The position numbers and the translations under genes were made by a program. DNA of 64,000 nucleotides from Cryptomeria japonica (Eukaryota > Streptophyta > Pinopsida > Cupressales > Cupressaceae), in NCBI RefSeq assembly GCF_030272615.1, contig NC_081414.1:340236502-340300501 (forward strand), given 5' to 3'. Positions 48,641 to 60,462 of the stretch are shown here, piece by piece. Below the pieces are notes generated by a model, which saw nothing but the letters and a program-made list of their open reading frames with translations, did not search any database and had not been told where the DNA came from. Numbering within the stretch: position 1 is the stretch's first letter; the number at the start of each line of letters is the position of its first letter.

Positions 48641-49019
48641 TACAAAATATCAAACACATACTTATATTCTTAGATAAATACCTTTTCAACTTCTTCGCTA
48701 CTAGGGTTTCTGCACTCTTTGTTCTGAATGCACTTCACCAATTCACTTCTCGACAAGTCTCTTCAATCCGCAATCAACCTTTCCAATGTAGTAATCAAAA
48801 TCTCTTCTCTACTTTAGTCGCTCTCCAAATGCTCTCGAGAATGAAAAGGTAACAAATGAAACTTGTAAAACACTTTTTATTTACCTTTCACAAACTGCAT
48901 TAAATGTTGTACCCGGTTGAACAAACCCTAACCACCATTCAACCCTAAAACATGATACCGGTTCTCATAACACATCCAACATTGGTTTCAAATCAAGATC
49001 ATTACTCATCATGAAATTA
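48641..49019 (-). other. C1 spacer between gag remnant and ORF2
   Basis: About 380 bp with ACCGGTT-like motifs and no supported frame. Confidence 0.4.
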
Positions 49020-50413
49020 TATCTAAATATGCAAATTTAACTTACCGCATAGTCCTTTAGGGGGTTTGGAAATGGATTTGACAATAAGGTCCCCCTTAGA
49101 TTTCTAGCTAGCTTAGTTTATTGTTGAATGGTTCTCCACACTAGGTGAAGAATTAGAATCTTTCGATGGTTTATCATCACTTTTCTTTCTCTAGATCTTG
49201 TTCATCTCTTCTCTGGTTTCCTCCACATCAACCTTCTTCTTACCTTTCTGGTCAGCAAATTGATTAACTAGTTGGTTCATTCTTGCTTTGTAAAAATTTG
49301 CAAGGTGTCCCAGTTTGTGACAATGAAAACAAGCCATTCTAGATGCTCTCCAGGCTCCATCATTGCCTCTACCAGTTCTTCTCTAACAGTTCATAGTAAC
49401 ATGTCCAAATTTGTGATAAATTGAACAAGTCACATTCTGTCTATACTTGATCTCATAAGGACTAGACCGGTTCACTTAAGGTGTCTGCCAAGTAGGGTTT
49501 TTTCGGTTATTGAAATATCTCTACCATTCACCATTAGGTCTCTAATTCATGTAAGGTCTTTGAATGTTTTCTCCAGACCTACACTCAACAACTCTATGCC
49601 CATACTTGTTGCAAGCGTAACAATAGCCATCGAAAGTTCCAGGCTTATCTCCTTCATAAGTATTAGACATATATCATCAAAAGAACTAGATTTGCTTCTA
49701 AAAAATTTAGCAGTATGACCTAGCTTATGACAATTAAAGCATATTGGTTTGTAGGGTTTCTTACCGGTGTTCTTCTTTGTCTTAGGTGCAAATTTTCCTT
49801 CATGCATGATGTCCTTAGTACTAGAAGGCTCTCCATTCTTAAAGGTTGTGTATCCCAAGCCATGTGTATCTCCATTCTGCCTTTGTGATTGAATCTGCTC
49901 ATCAAGTATAGTAGAGCTCTTATTGTATTTAGCCAATATCTTATTAGCATCAACCAACTCCTTAGTAAGATCTTCATTCTTTTTCATAAGACTTTCTCTA
50001 AGAGACATAGCCATGTCTAGATCAGCCTGTATTTCTTCTTTTTCTTCTTTTTCCTCATGAAGATGTGCATGCAGGTCACTAATATCTCATTTCATATTAG
50101 AGATCTCATGATCCTTCTCTTTGATTTTGTCTTCAACAACCCTCATGGCTTCCAACTCTTGACTCATCCTGATAGTAAGAGCTTCCAACTCTATCCTCAG
50201 ATTTGACTTATCATCATTAATCTTTTCCACCTCATTAGCCAATGCATCAATGTTAGCTTCTTCAGATGAACTGTTTTCACTAAGAACATACAACTGATCA
50301 GCTAGCTCTGTCATTTTAGCCAATGAAGCTTTATACTTGACCCTCAATTCACCTAGGGCTTCTTCAGATTCTGCAAGCTTGTGAGAAAGCTCCCTATAAC
50401 TCATATCCCCCAT
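49020..50413 (-). pseudogene. C1 partial gag: coiled coil plus four zinc knuckles, no capsid
   Basis: The start is an ATG at 50413 (MGDMSYRELSHKL), only about 50 bp from the primer site. A coiled coil follows (about 50400-49900; one stop near 50084). Four knuckle motifs come next: CFNCHKLGHTAKFF (last Cys replaced), CYACNKYGHRVVEC (intact, about 49586-49630), CSIYHKFGHVTMNC (second Cys replaced) and CFHCHKLGHLANFY (last Cys replaced). They lie in more than one frame, so at least one frameshift has occurred near 49680. The order coil then knuckles matches the distal half of C2 gag; the capsid half of that gag is absent. The product could have bound RNA without forming a particle. Confidence 0.75.
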
Positions 50414-50460
50414 GATAGCCTTAAGGACCCTTCCCAAGTAGTTAAGCCTTAAGGGAATTA

Positions 50461-50473
50461 GGCTCTGATACCA
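50461..50473 (-). other. C1 primer-binding site (tRNA-iMet)
   Basis: The sense strand reads TGGTATCAGAGCC, 2 bp from the LTR end, as in C2. Confidence 0.92.
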
Positions 50474-50475
50474 AT

Positions 50476-51659
50476 TGATAAACTTATAAGGCATTGAGAG
50501 GGGGGGGGGGGGAGGGGTGAATCAGTGCAAGCAAAAACAACAACACAAATTTGATCACCACTTTTATCAATTTCAAACTTAACAAGCATGCAAGGAAAAT
50601 AACCACATAAGCTAACACCCAATAAAACATGCAACTCATAACACAATGTTTTTCACGTGGAAACCCAAATGGGAAAAACCAAGGTGGGAATTAGTACCCA
50701 CAAGATAAACTATCTCCAGAATAGGGATTTGACCAGTTAAGGTCTTACAACTGCTATGTTAGGAGCACACCTGATTAGGAGTGTCTTTGCCCGATTAGGA
50801 TCTATTACAATAAGGCCTGTTATGACAAGCCCTGTTAGGAGCTACCCAGCTGTGGAATTTAAAAACACAAGTTAATGTGTGATCTTGTTAAGGGATTTAA
50901 CCTTCAGACCTGTGAGGATCATATTGCACCCTATTAGGAGTGAACTTGTTAGAGGATTTTATCTTGCTGCAACTGTTAGGGAACAAAAAGTGACTGATCT
51001 ACATATAGCACCTATGTGCTTGATTATATCCGCTTTAGTTATGCTTCTAACACCGACTAAACATCAATACAGAGCTTCACCTTTCACCGCACAATCAATG
51101 TCACACTACGGATTTCATATATGATACATCATCACACAATATACTCCTTTTTATAAACAACTGTGCTAAGTTACCTAAGAACCTTTGGAACAATTTCCTA
51201 GGTTCAATGTATCTAGACAGTCTTGCACATTATGCTTTTCTCATGTCGGCCACAAACAACTTAACTCAAAAATAAAACATGAAGTCTACTGGTATACCGA
51301 TCTAAGTAATTCTTCTCAATCGATTTAACTGTTCTTCTTGATTGACTGCTTAATACATCATAATTTGCTCCAAACTTTGAATCTGCTGATGCGGTTCTAA
51401 CCATAGACTCATACCAATGTCATGAACATACATACCAATCCATAAAACTTAACTCTTCATCGATCTTCCGTACCGGTCGCTTGAACATAGCTCTGTCACT
51501 GTTTACCAGTTCACTATTTAACTGCTTCCTCTACTGGTTAGGCTTTACCGGCTAGACAAAATGACTTAGATGATTGACAAAACATGGTTGCCATCAATGA
51601 AAACACAATACAAGTCATCAATCAACCTATTACAACTCTAGATCATCATCAAGCCAACA
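50476..51659 (-). repeat. C1 5-prime LTR
   Basis: 1184 bp, TGATAAACTT...GCCAACA on the plus strand. The G-run near its left end is longer (about 50497-50516) than in the other LTR. Confidence 0.92.
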
Positions 51660-51921
51660 AATTTATGTACTTAAATGTAATATATCATTAATTTTTATTA
51701 GCCAACTAAAGTGGGACAAAATGTAACATAAACAATTAGAGCCTTATGATTTCATGTTATGTTTTGAGCATGATTTTATCTTCACCTTTTCTATATTTTA
51801 AGGATCACTTGAACCCATCATTATCCTATAATTCCCCACTAGATTTCCAAGTTTCTAAATTATGGTCATATTATACTTGTTGCACTAGGATCTCATCCCA
51901 TCAATTTCAAGTAATATTAAG
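51660..51921. other. Interval between C1 and N3, no gene seen
   Basis: About 260 bp. Starts with the C1 duplication AATTT and ends with the N3 duplication TTAAG. AT-rich, no recognisable feature. Confidence 0.6.
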
Positions 51922-53563
51922 TGTAGCGTCGTAAATTGTACGCACTTGCTAGAGTGGTACAATTTCACACCTAGTTTAGCACCCGCCTTGGCACATTTTG
52001 CATTTTGCATTGCATTTCCCCTTTAGCACTTAATTAGTTAAATTAATTAGGTCTAAGGTTCTATTTTATCATCATCTATATCATAAAGTTGGGCCCTTTC
52101 ATTAAAGTGTGCCCTTTTCACTTTATTCTTCCAATACATCATTTAATCAAAAACCCTGATTAGGTCCTATTTTGAACTTGGGGGCTTGATTTCGGGGGTC
52201 AAAACATCTCAAAATCACTTGTAACTTTGGGATTCTCTCTAAAATCATCATATCTGACGGCCCTGAAAATTTGGTGAAAAGTTGTCAGGACCATGGCACC
52301 CGAAGTGCACATGGTCCCAGACATTTTTCTCGAAATTTTAGGAGCACGATCCAATCATAAAATAAAGCTTAACCCCAAGAAATTGGCGGGAGATTCAATC
52401 TCTAGGTCGGCCAAAAGTTGAAAATTAAGACCTAGGGTTTCATATATAAGAGCTCTCTTTCTTCATTTGAAGGGATGGGAATTTTTGTTTTCAGGGACCT
52501 TCTATGTAGTGAAAGAGTAGATCTTTGAAGACTTCAACAACATTCAACATCCTTCTATCAAGCATTTATCAATTTCATGCATCCATTTAGGGCTTGGAAG
52601 ACATTGAAGAACAATAGGAGATTACCGACTGAAGATTGGCTTGTACTCCTCCCTTGAGGGTTGGGTATGATTTCATGTTGTTTTCATGTCTTTGCATAAG
52701 CTTCAATATATCACTTATTCATGCTTTAGATCATTTTGCATCTTGATTTGGAGCATTTACATTGTCATTTACAAGCAATTAGGGTTTACTTTCTAGGTTG
52801 CTCTAGTTTGCTTTCTTGCATTTTAGGACCTTGCACACACACTAGGTCTGCACACACAATACATTTTACAATACAACTTGGTTATTCATGGAGGTGGGAA
52901 TCACCGAAGCGGGGGTTTGACTAAGGCAAAACCCTATATAGCCGCCCAAACACCTTTTCAGATATAAGTGCAGGTTTCGGAACTCAGACGACGCCGCAAG
53001 TTACAGATCTAGAAGAAGCAGACGGAGACCAAACAACACACCAAATTTTAGAGCAAAAGACCAGGACAGGGGCATGGGGTGCCCTGGTCCCTAGGACAGG
53101 GGTGCTGGGCACCCTGGTCCTCCTGACAGACAACATTTTCAGCATTTTTGACAGCTTTTTCCAAAGTGCAAAACAACAGTTTCCGGAGTAGTTTCAGGGG
53201 CAGAATCAGGACAGTGGCGCCTGCGCCCCCGTCCCGAACATTTTCATTCATATTTTAACACCGGGTACGCATTTACATTCTTGTCTTGTCCTTGTGTTTA
53301 CAACTTTCCATTGTTTAAGTTCAATTCTGCAATCTTGTTATTAGTTCATACTTGCACTTTGGGGTTAGGAATTGAACTTGCATCATTTTATCTTTCAATT
53401 GCAACAAAGGAATAGAAATCCTAATAGGTATCCTATGGCTCTCTCTTCCACAAAAAGAAGTAGCCAATTGTGTGATACCTCTAGGCTCTTTCGTATTCCA
53501 CAAGTGTGTGGTTGAAAGTGAGATTTGGGCATGTTTGCTTAGTGTCACTTTTTCTCCTACACA
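51922..53563 (+). repeat. N3 5-prime LTR
   Basis: TATATAAG box at 52443-52450. A hairpin block at 52286-52318 (GGACCATGGCACC...GTGCACATGGTCC). GC-rich tandem hairpins at 53060-53120, two units, against three in the other LTR. Confidence 0.93.
52443..52450 (+). promoter_or_regulatory. N3 LTR TATA box
   Basis: TATATAAG, also present at 59310-59317 in the 3-prime LTR. Confidence 0.6.
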
Positions 53564-53567
53564 TTTT

Positions 53568-53585
53568 TGGTGAACCCGACGTGAA
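53568..53585 (+). other. N3 primer-binding site
   Basis: TGGTGAACCCGACGTGAA, identical to the N1 site, 4 bp from the LTR end. Confidence 0.85.
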
Positions 53586-53889
53586 TTCCAATCTTCTCTA
53601 AATCTGATTTATGTTTTCCAATTTGAGTGTTTATGCTATTTACAAGTTTTAATTTCTTGCAAGATTCAAAAATTTAGAGGAAATTTTTGCTAAAACCCAA
53701 ATTTTTCAATTCAAAGTTGAACTTGTGGATAGCTTAATTGGGATCAATAATTTCAAATCTGATTTAGGAACTCATTCGAATCATAAATTTCATTTTCTAA
53801 ATTTACATTCTAAGTGCTTTCATTGGTTAAAATTAAACATTTCCTTCTATTTTGCATGTGTTATCATTTGAAAGAGGAAAATTGTTGTC

Positions 53890-56800
53890 ATGATGCATTC
53901 ATTTCATAGATGTGATAATGGGTTAGCTTCCCTTGTTTCAATTTTTCCTCCTCCTAAAGAACCTCCTCCCATCTATAACAACATTTTAGTGCCTAAAAGA
54001 GTTGCTACCAATCCCTTTGAGACTCTCCCATGCTCTAAGGATGAAGACTTTAAGAGTGATCTTGACAATTCTCCTAAAATGTGCCCTTCCTATTTAGCTA
54101 TCCTAGAGGAAGAGAATGATATCATAAAGACCTTTCTTAATGTTACTTCACCTTCCCTACATGATGCCTCTCTAAGTGAAAAGGTATTGATGGACATTGA
54201 CTTATTTTCTCCTAAAGTTGGTCCTTCCAATGGGGGCATGTTAGTGCAACAAGAGGTTATGAACACTTCTTTCAAAGATCTCCTTCCTAAGCATGAATCT
54301 TTGGAGAAATATGTTCATGTTCCTCCTAAAAAACACTCCCTTCATGAGGATCCTTTTGTGCAAGAAGATGACATTATCCCTACATTTCCTAGTGATGGCA
54401 TTTCCTTTTCCAACAAAATTCCCACTAGAGATGATGAATTAATGATAAATGCTTACCCTTCTCCTAAAGTTTGTCTTACCCATAAGCATCCCTTAGAGAA
54501 AGAAGATGAAATAATAAGCAATTTCATTAATTCTCTCTCCCCTAAAGATCATATTGAACATATTTTGAGGAAAGAGGATGAGTTTAACACATCTATTGAT
54601 GCTCTCCCTCCTAAGGATGAGGAATTAATAAACAATGTTATCTCCTCTCCCAAAATTGACAATACTTCAAACATTCCTTTCAACAACCTCACTATTTGGG
54701 ATGAACCATTAGAAGAAGGTATAGATTATTCTCTACCCCTAGCCAAAGGGGATGAAATCAAGATTGAAAACTCCCTTGATAGTTTCTCACCTTCCTTGAA
54801 TCTCAATTATTCTCCCTCTAAAAATAAAGCATCTCCCTCTCCTCAACTTGGTTCTACTCATAAGGATACCCTAGTTAACATCTCTTTCAAAGATCTCCCT
54901 CTCAAAAGTGAGACTTTAGAGAGTAATTTTGATCCTTCTCCTAGAGAGTTTATTCCCCATGTAGATCCTTTGATGATAGAGGATGATATGACCTTTCCTA
55001 GTATTACTCTTCCTACTAGAACATCAATGCCTACCCCTTGTCTCTCTCGTAAAATTGGTTTAATCCATGATGAGATTTTAGTGCAAGAGAAGACTATCAA
55101 TAATTCTTCCAACACTTTTGTTCATTCCTCTGAACCATCCTCAATCAATTTGATACGTGTGAATGAAACACCTAACAAACCTCTCTTCACTGTCCAAGGT
55201 GCTTGTCCTTCTCAAAATTCTCAACCTTTAAATAAGCCTATCTTAGTGGTTCAAGGTGGTTATGCTAATGATTCTTTTTTCACTCCTAAGAAACCTATTA
55301 TTACTGTGCAAGGAGGTTATTCTACTAAGAGCCCTTATGAGTATGCTAAGCAACTGACTAGAGAGAGTTATCATGCGGTTGCTCATACCTATAACACAAG
55401 AAACAATAGGCAACCTAATCCTCCTCCAGTTATCCCAACTTCACTTCCTCCTTCCCAACCTATTCTTCCTCAAGCTCCTCGGATTTCACAAATGCTTAGT
55501 AAGGACTATGATCTTATTGAACAACTTAAAACTACTCCGGCTAAGATATCCCTTTGGGATTTGATCCAAACTTCTTCCGCTCATCATGGAATGTTACAAG
55601 ATGCCTTGAAAGATTTGAATGTTCCTCCACCTAATACATCTAGTAATATAGCGTCTTTGGTTAACTCTATGATGAATCCTAAAGCTCAAATTGTGTTTAC
55701 CCAAGATGATTTGCCTACTAGTAAAATTCAACAACAATATGATCCCTTGATGATTGTGGTTATCATAAATGACACTGCTATTAGACGAACACTGGTAGAT
55801 AATGGCTCTGGCCTTAATGTGTGTAGCATTAATCTATTGCATAAGATGAATGTGGATACATCCCTTATTGAGCCCGACTCTCATCCCATTTGAGGCTTTG
55901 ATAATGTGGCTAAGTCTTCATTAGGTATTATCACCTTACCAATCACAGTGGGACCTGTTACTTTGCCTACTCCTATCCATCTTATGTCGGGAAATCTAAC
56001 ATACAACTTGTTATTAGGGAGACCTTGGATTCACAGTATGCAAGCTGTCCCCTCTACATTGCATAGACAAGTTAAATTCATTTATAACAATAAGACATAT
56101 ACCTTGATAGGTGATACTAATCTTCAGGCTTATTTGCAAACATCTACTTCCAAAGGGAGTTCTTCTAAGCCTTCCTCTTCTAGTGATGACTCGTTAAACA
56201 AGATACCTAGGGATGAATCATCACCCTCTGATAATCAAAATTCTTTGGATGAGCCTAAAGCTCCTAAAGAAGATTCTTCTCAACTTGAATCTACATATGA
56301 AAAGGCTTTTGATCCTAAGAAGGTTCTCGCAGAAGACGATTGGGGATCTCTTGATTTTAATCCCACCTTTTTAGGTGAGTATAGGGTTCCTCCTAGAGTG
56401 CTTAAAGTTAAAGAGAAGGAAGAAACTAGAGATCAATCAGTCTTACTTGAACCTATGAGCAATAATTTTGTGGCCGCTTCTCAAACTTCTTCTCCTCACA
56501 CCTCTAATTATGAAGAGTTTGATTCTTTGTCTTATGAAAAACCACCTTCTATTCCTGAAATGGCTGATCATTATGGTCGTGGTTTTCGCATTTTTGCTAA
56601 GCATGGATATCATGGAAATGGTTGTGGCGCTCATGAGCAAGGGATAAAATTTCCTCTAGAGACTAATTTTCACAATTATGCCTTTGGACTCGGCTATAAT
56701 CCCTGCAAACGTACCAAAGCATCTAAAAGACCATCTCTCAATGTGAATGCTATATTTAGTAGTGATGATGATCTCACTTCAACTAAATATTTTACTTCTA

Positions 56801-57087
56801 TCAACTCTCATTCCCCTCATAAGGAAATCTTGGTGATGAACAAATCTCTTTATGACTCCCTTCAAATTTCTAAATCCACTTATGAATCTTTATCTCCTAT
56901 TCATCATAAAGTCCTTTCCTCCAGGGCTAAGGCTCTAATAAATTACACTCATCCCTCTTCTAAGATTTCTTGTGACTTTTCCTCTTCAATTTTTATCATT
57001 TTATACATGTTTTTGATCTCACTTATAGTTGAGCATTTAGCATGTCATATTCAAATACCTCATTCAATCTATCATGTCTTTAAATAA
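53890..57087 (+). pseudogene. N3 ORF: acidic repeat region, retropepsin, G-patch-like, no capsid
   Basis: Starts at the ATG at 53890 (MMHSFHRCDNG). A single TGA at 55891-55893 interrupts an otherwise open frame of about 1065 codons; the part after it (55906-57087) is in the same frame. Residues 1-420 are an acidic, Ser/Pro-rich region with recurring SPK/PPK...DE(E/D)(L/I)I blocks. About residues 430-480 contain three VQGG(Y)/VQGA units. Next is the conserved pre-protease segment QLKTTPAKISLWDLI, also seen in T1. The retropepsin has LVDNGSGLN (from 55791) and LLGRPWIHSMQAVPST, so the DxG active site is kept. A G-patch-like stretch HYGRGFRIFAKHGY follows at about 56570. There is no capsid domain and no zinc knuckle, unlike T1, N1 and N2. 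The C-terminal 30 residues are hydrophobic, possibly by chance. Confidence 0.85.
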
Positions 57088-58770
57088 CATTAATGGCTAT
57101 TATGTTGCTCATCATTATGTGACATTGGTAGCTCATTTACTGGGGGCTCATTGTCATTCATGATGGTACAATTTCAAGTGCAATCATATTTTTGAAGCAA
57201 CATAATAGCCTAAATTTTCTATGTTATCTCTTGCCCCTATGGGGACAAGAGTGATTTCATACATCTCTTCTTTTGCTTATGTCTAAATCTCTCCCTAGAA
57301 GATTGTGTAAGTCCTTCTCATTGTCCTTATCCTTGGGAGCCAATGATCTTTCCTTATTTTATCTAAGGATCCACTTTTTCCTCTTTTGTGGATGGTGTGA
57401 ACTTTATTACTTGATGTTATTCCTTGTATGCATTTGTTGTTGTTCGTTCAAGGATTCTCTCTTACAAGAGGTGTAAGTCCTTGACTACAACCTCTTTTGC
57501 ACTTGGTAAAATACATCCATAATGAATTCACTCTCCCAATTGGGTTAAAAAGAGCATCATCCTTCATTAAGAATCACTTTCACCTCGCAAAAGAAGGAAG
57601 TATTGCATTTTTATTCTCTTCTTTTTCTTATTCTAGAAGATGTTATATTTGTCTAAGACAATTCCTCTTGGGGATAGGTGTCTTTTGTACAAAGATCTCT
57701 TGTCCTCTAAGGATCTCCTTTACACATACTACAAGATATCCCTTTTCAACTATCTTATCCTTGCTTAAAGAGTGTAAAACTCTCTTGCTTGGATCTATGA
57801 CCTTGTTGCATTTTTTGGGGTATCTTCTTTTGTGATGAAGGTAGGTATCCTTGTTCTACTTTGCTTATGACACAAACATTACACTTTTTGAGCAATGGGT
57901 CATTCTCGGAACCAGAGCACAGACTCTTAGAGAGAGATGTCTCCATTTTTTTCTTTTATGCAAGGTGATTATTCTCGGAACCAGAGCACAGACTCTTAGA
58001 GCGAGATGTCACATTTTTGTACTATACATATACAGGTTGTAGCATACTCGGACATAGACTCCTATGAGGTGCTTCTAACCTCCCTTACACACACATGCAC
58101 GAGGTTGAGTGGAACTAGCGGCATAAGGCTAGACTTTCTCACTCTCCTCCCTTACATGGATCACCTAGACAGACTCTAGGGGCTAGTTTTCCATGTCCTT
58201 TTTCCCATGGATCACCTAGACAAGATCTAGGGGCGAGAAGTCCATGTTTTCTCTCTCACTATTCTTCTCATGGATCACCAATGTGTGTATTCATGCTTTT
58301 TTTCCTTTCTTTCTCTTTGCATTTTGTTTCCATTTACATCCTTCATCTTGTGTTAGAGAAATCCCAAATCCTCACACTCTTTGTTGTGTTGGAATTGAGA
58401 TTTAGTCCTCTTTCTTACCAAATGATTCTCCATAAGTTTTTGATCTCATATCAAATCTTCTTGTGAGCATTTGTCATCAATATTCTTTAACAATTCGAAG
58501 TGGTAAACATGATACCCTGTTTCAACTCACTAAAATTAGCAAGCCGAAACAGGGGGGGGCATATAGCTACCCTCGAATTTTCATCACCTTCCTTAGTAAG
58601 CATTAGGTGATTTTGTGATCTAACGTGTGTTTTGTAGGGTGCGGTTCCTAACTGTGTACTGAAGATACCGCTGGGGGCTTCGTTCGACAGACTTATGGAT
58701 ATATCCTTTTTCAAATAATGTTTACTTTTCTGTACTTTAGCTTGCATATGCACGTAGTGTTCATATGACC
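57088..58770 (+). other. N3 3-prime non-coding region with short tandem repeats
   Basis: No supported ORF. A unit of about 70 bp with TCTCGGAACCAGAGCACAGA occurs at 57904 and 57973, with a degenerate third copy at about 58048. A second unit beginning CATGGATCACCTAGACA occurs at 58155 and 58206, with a short third copy at 58269. Confidence 0.7.
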
Positions 58771-58788
58771 GCTAAAGTGGGGGCTAAA
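58771..58788 (+). other. N3 polypurine tract
   Basis: GCTAAAGTGGGGGCTAAA directly before the 3-prime LTR start TGTAGCATTG. It shares the whole core with N1. Confidence 0.88.
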
Positions 58789-60462
58789 TGTAGCATTGTA
58801 AATTGTACACACTTGCTAGAGTGGTACAATTTCACACCTAGTTTAGCACCCGCCTTGGCGCATTTTGCATTTTGCATTGCATTTCCCCTTTAGCACTTAA
58901 TTAGTTAAATTAATTAGGTCTAAGGTTCTATTTTATCATCGTCTATATCATAAAGTTGGGCCCTTTCATTAAAGTGTGCCCTTTTCACTTTATTCTTCCA
59001 ATACATCATTTAATCAAAAACCCTGATTAGGTCCTATTTTGAACTTGGGGGCTTGATTTTGGGGGTCAAAACATCTCAAAATCACCCGTAACTTTGGGAT
59101 TCTCTCTAAAATCATCATATCTGACGGCCCTGAAAATTTGGTGAAAAGTTGTCGGGACCATGGTGCCCGGAGTGCACATGGTCTTGGACATTTTTCCCGA
59201 AATTTTAGGAGCACGATCCAATCATAAAATAAAGCTTAACCCAAAGAAATTGGTGGGAGATTCAATCTCTAGGTCGGCCAAAAGTTGAAAATTAAAACCT
59301 AGGGTTTCATATATAAGAGCTCTCTTTCTTCATTTGAAGGGATGGGAATTTTTGTTTTCAGGGACCTTCTATGCAGCAAAAGAGTAGATCTTTGAAGACT
59401 TCAACAACATTCAACATCCTTCTATCAAGCATTTATCAATTTCATGCATCCATTTAGGGCTTGGAAGACATTGAAGAACAATAGGAGATTACCGACTGAA
59501 GATTGGCTTGTACTCCTCCCTTGAGGGTTGGGTATGATTTCATGTTGTTTTCATGTCTTTTCATAAGCTTCAATATATCACTTATTCATGCTTTAGATCA
59601 TTTTGCATCTTGATTTGGAGCATTTACATTGTCATTTACAAGCAATTAGGGTTTACTTTCTAGGTTGCTCTAGTTTGCTTTCTTGCATTTTAGGACCTTG
59701 CACACACACTAGGTCTGCACACACAATACATTTTACAATACAACTTGGCTATTCATGGAGGTGGGAATCACCGAAGTAGGGGTTTGACTAAGGCAAAACC
59801 CTATATAGCCACCCAAACACCTTTTCAGATATAAGTGCAGGTTTCGGAACTCGGACGACGCTGCAAGTTACAGATCCGGAAGAAGCAGACGGAGACCAAA
59901 CAACACACCAAATTTTAGAGGAAAAGACCAGGATAGGGGCATGGGGCACCCTGGTCCTGCCAGGACAGGGGCACTGGGCGCCCTGGTCCCTGGGATAGGG
60001 GTGCTGGGTGCCCTGGTCCTCCTGACAGACAGCATTTTCAGCATTTTTGACAGCTTTTTCCAAAGTGCAAAACAACAGTTTCTGGAGCAGTTTCAGGGGC
60101 AGAATCAGGACAGTGGCGCCTGCGCCCCCGTCCTGAACATTTTCATTCATATTTTAACACTGGGTACACATTTACATTCTTGTCTTGTCCTTGTGTTTAC
60201 AGCTTTCCATTGTTTAAGTTCAATTCTGCAATCTTGTTATTAGTTCATACTTGCACTTTGGGGTTAGGAATTGAACTTGCATCATTTTATCTTTCAATTG
60301 CAACAAAGGAATAGAAATCCTAATAGGTATCCCGTGGCTCTCTCTTCCACAAAAAGAAGTAGCCAATTGTGTGATACCTCTAGGCTCTTTCGTATTCCAC
60401 AAGTGTGTGGTTGAAAGTGAGATTTGGGCATGTTTGCTTAGTGTCACTTTTTCTCCTACACA
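58789..60462 (+). repeat. N3 3-prime LTR
   Basis: 1674 bp, three GC hairpin units at about 59930-60025. Otherwise collinear with the 5-prime LTR, with scattered substitutions. Confidence 0.93.

Larger units (their letters stand above)
35496..51659 (-). mobile_element. C1: pol-less copia-like element, interrupted by C2
   Basis: The outer ends TGATA...CCAACA are flanked by the perfect duplication AATTT (35491-35495 and 51660-51664). The left LTR is split by C2 into 35496-35868 and 44505-45293 (1162 bp in all). The right LTR is 50476-51659 (1184 bp). The internal part 45294-50475 has a Met-type primer site and a polypurine tract but no protease, integrase or reverse transcriptase. It carries a partial gag and a long unknown ORF. 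It is a non-autonomous element that needed a copia partner; C2 is a relative with similar LTR motifs, primer site and polypurine tract. Confidence 0.92.
51922..60462 (+). mobile_element. N3: LTR element with capsid-less protease/G-patch ORF
   Basis: LTRs 51922-53563 and 58789-60462 (1642 and 1674 bp) start TGTAGC and end CTACACA. The flanks TTAAG (51917-51921 and 60463-60467) are a perfect duplication. Primer site at 53568-53585 and polypurine tract at 58771-58788, both shared with N1. The only coding content is one frame, 53890-57087. There is no RT, RNase H or integrase. This is the third pol-less Ty3-type element in the window and belongs to a family with different LTRs from N1/N2. Confidence 0.94.

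Noticed and set aside
57001-57087. Hydrophobic C-terminus of the N3 ORF as an envelope-like membrane segment
   Set aside because: Only about 30 residues, no signal peptide or other envelope features; likely read-through into non-coding sequence.
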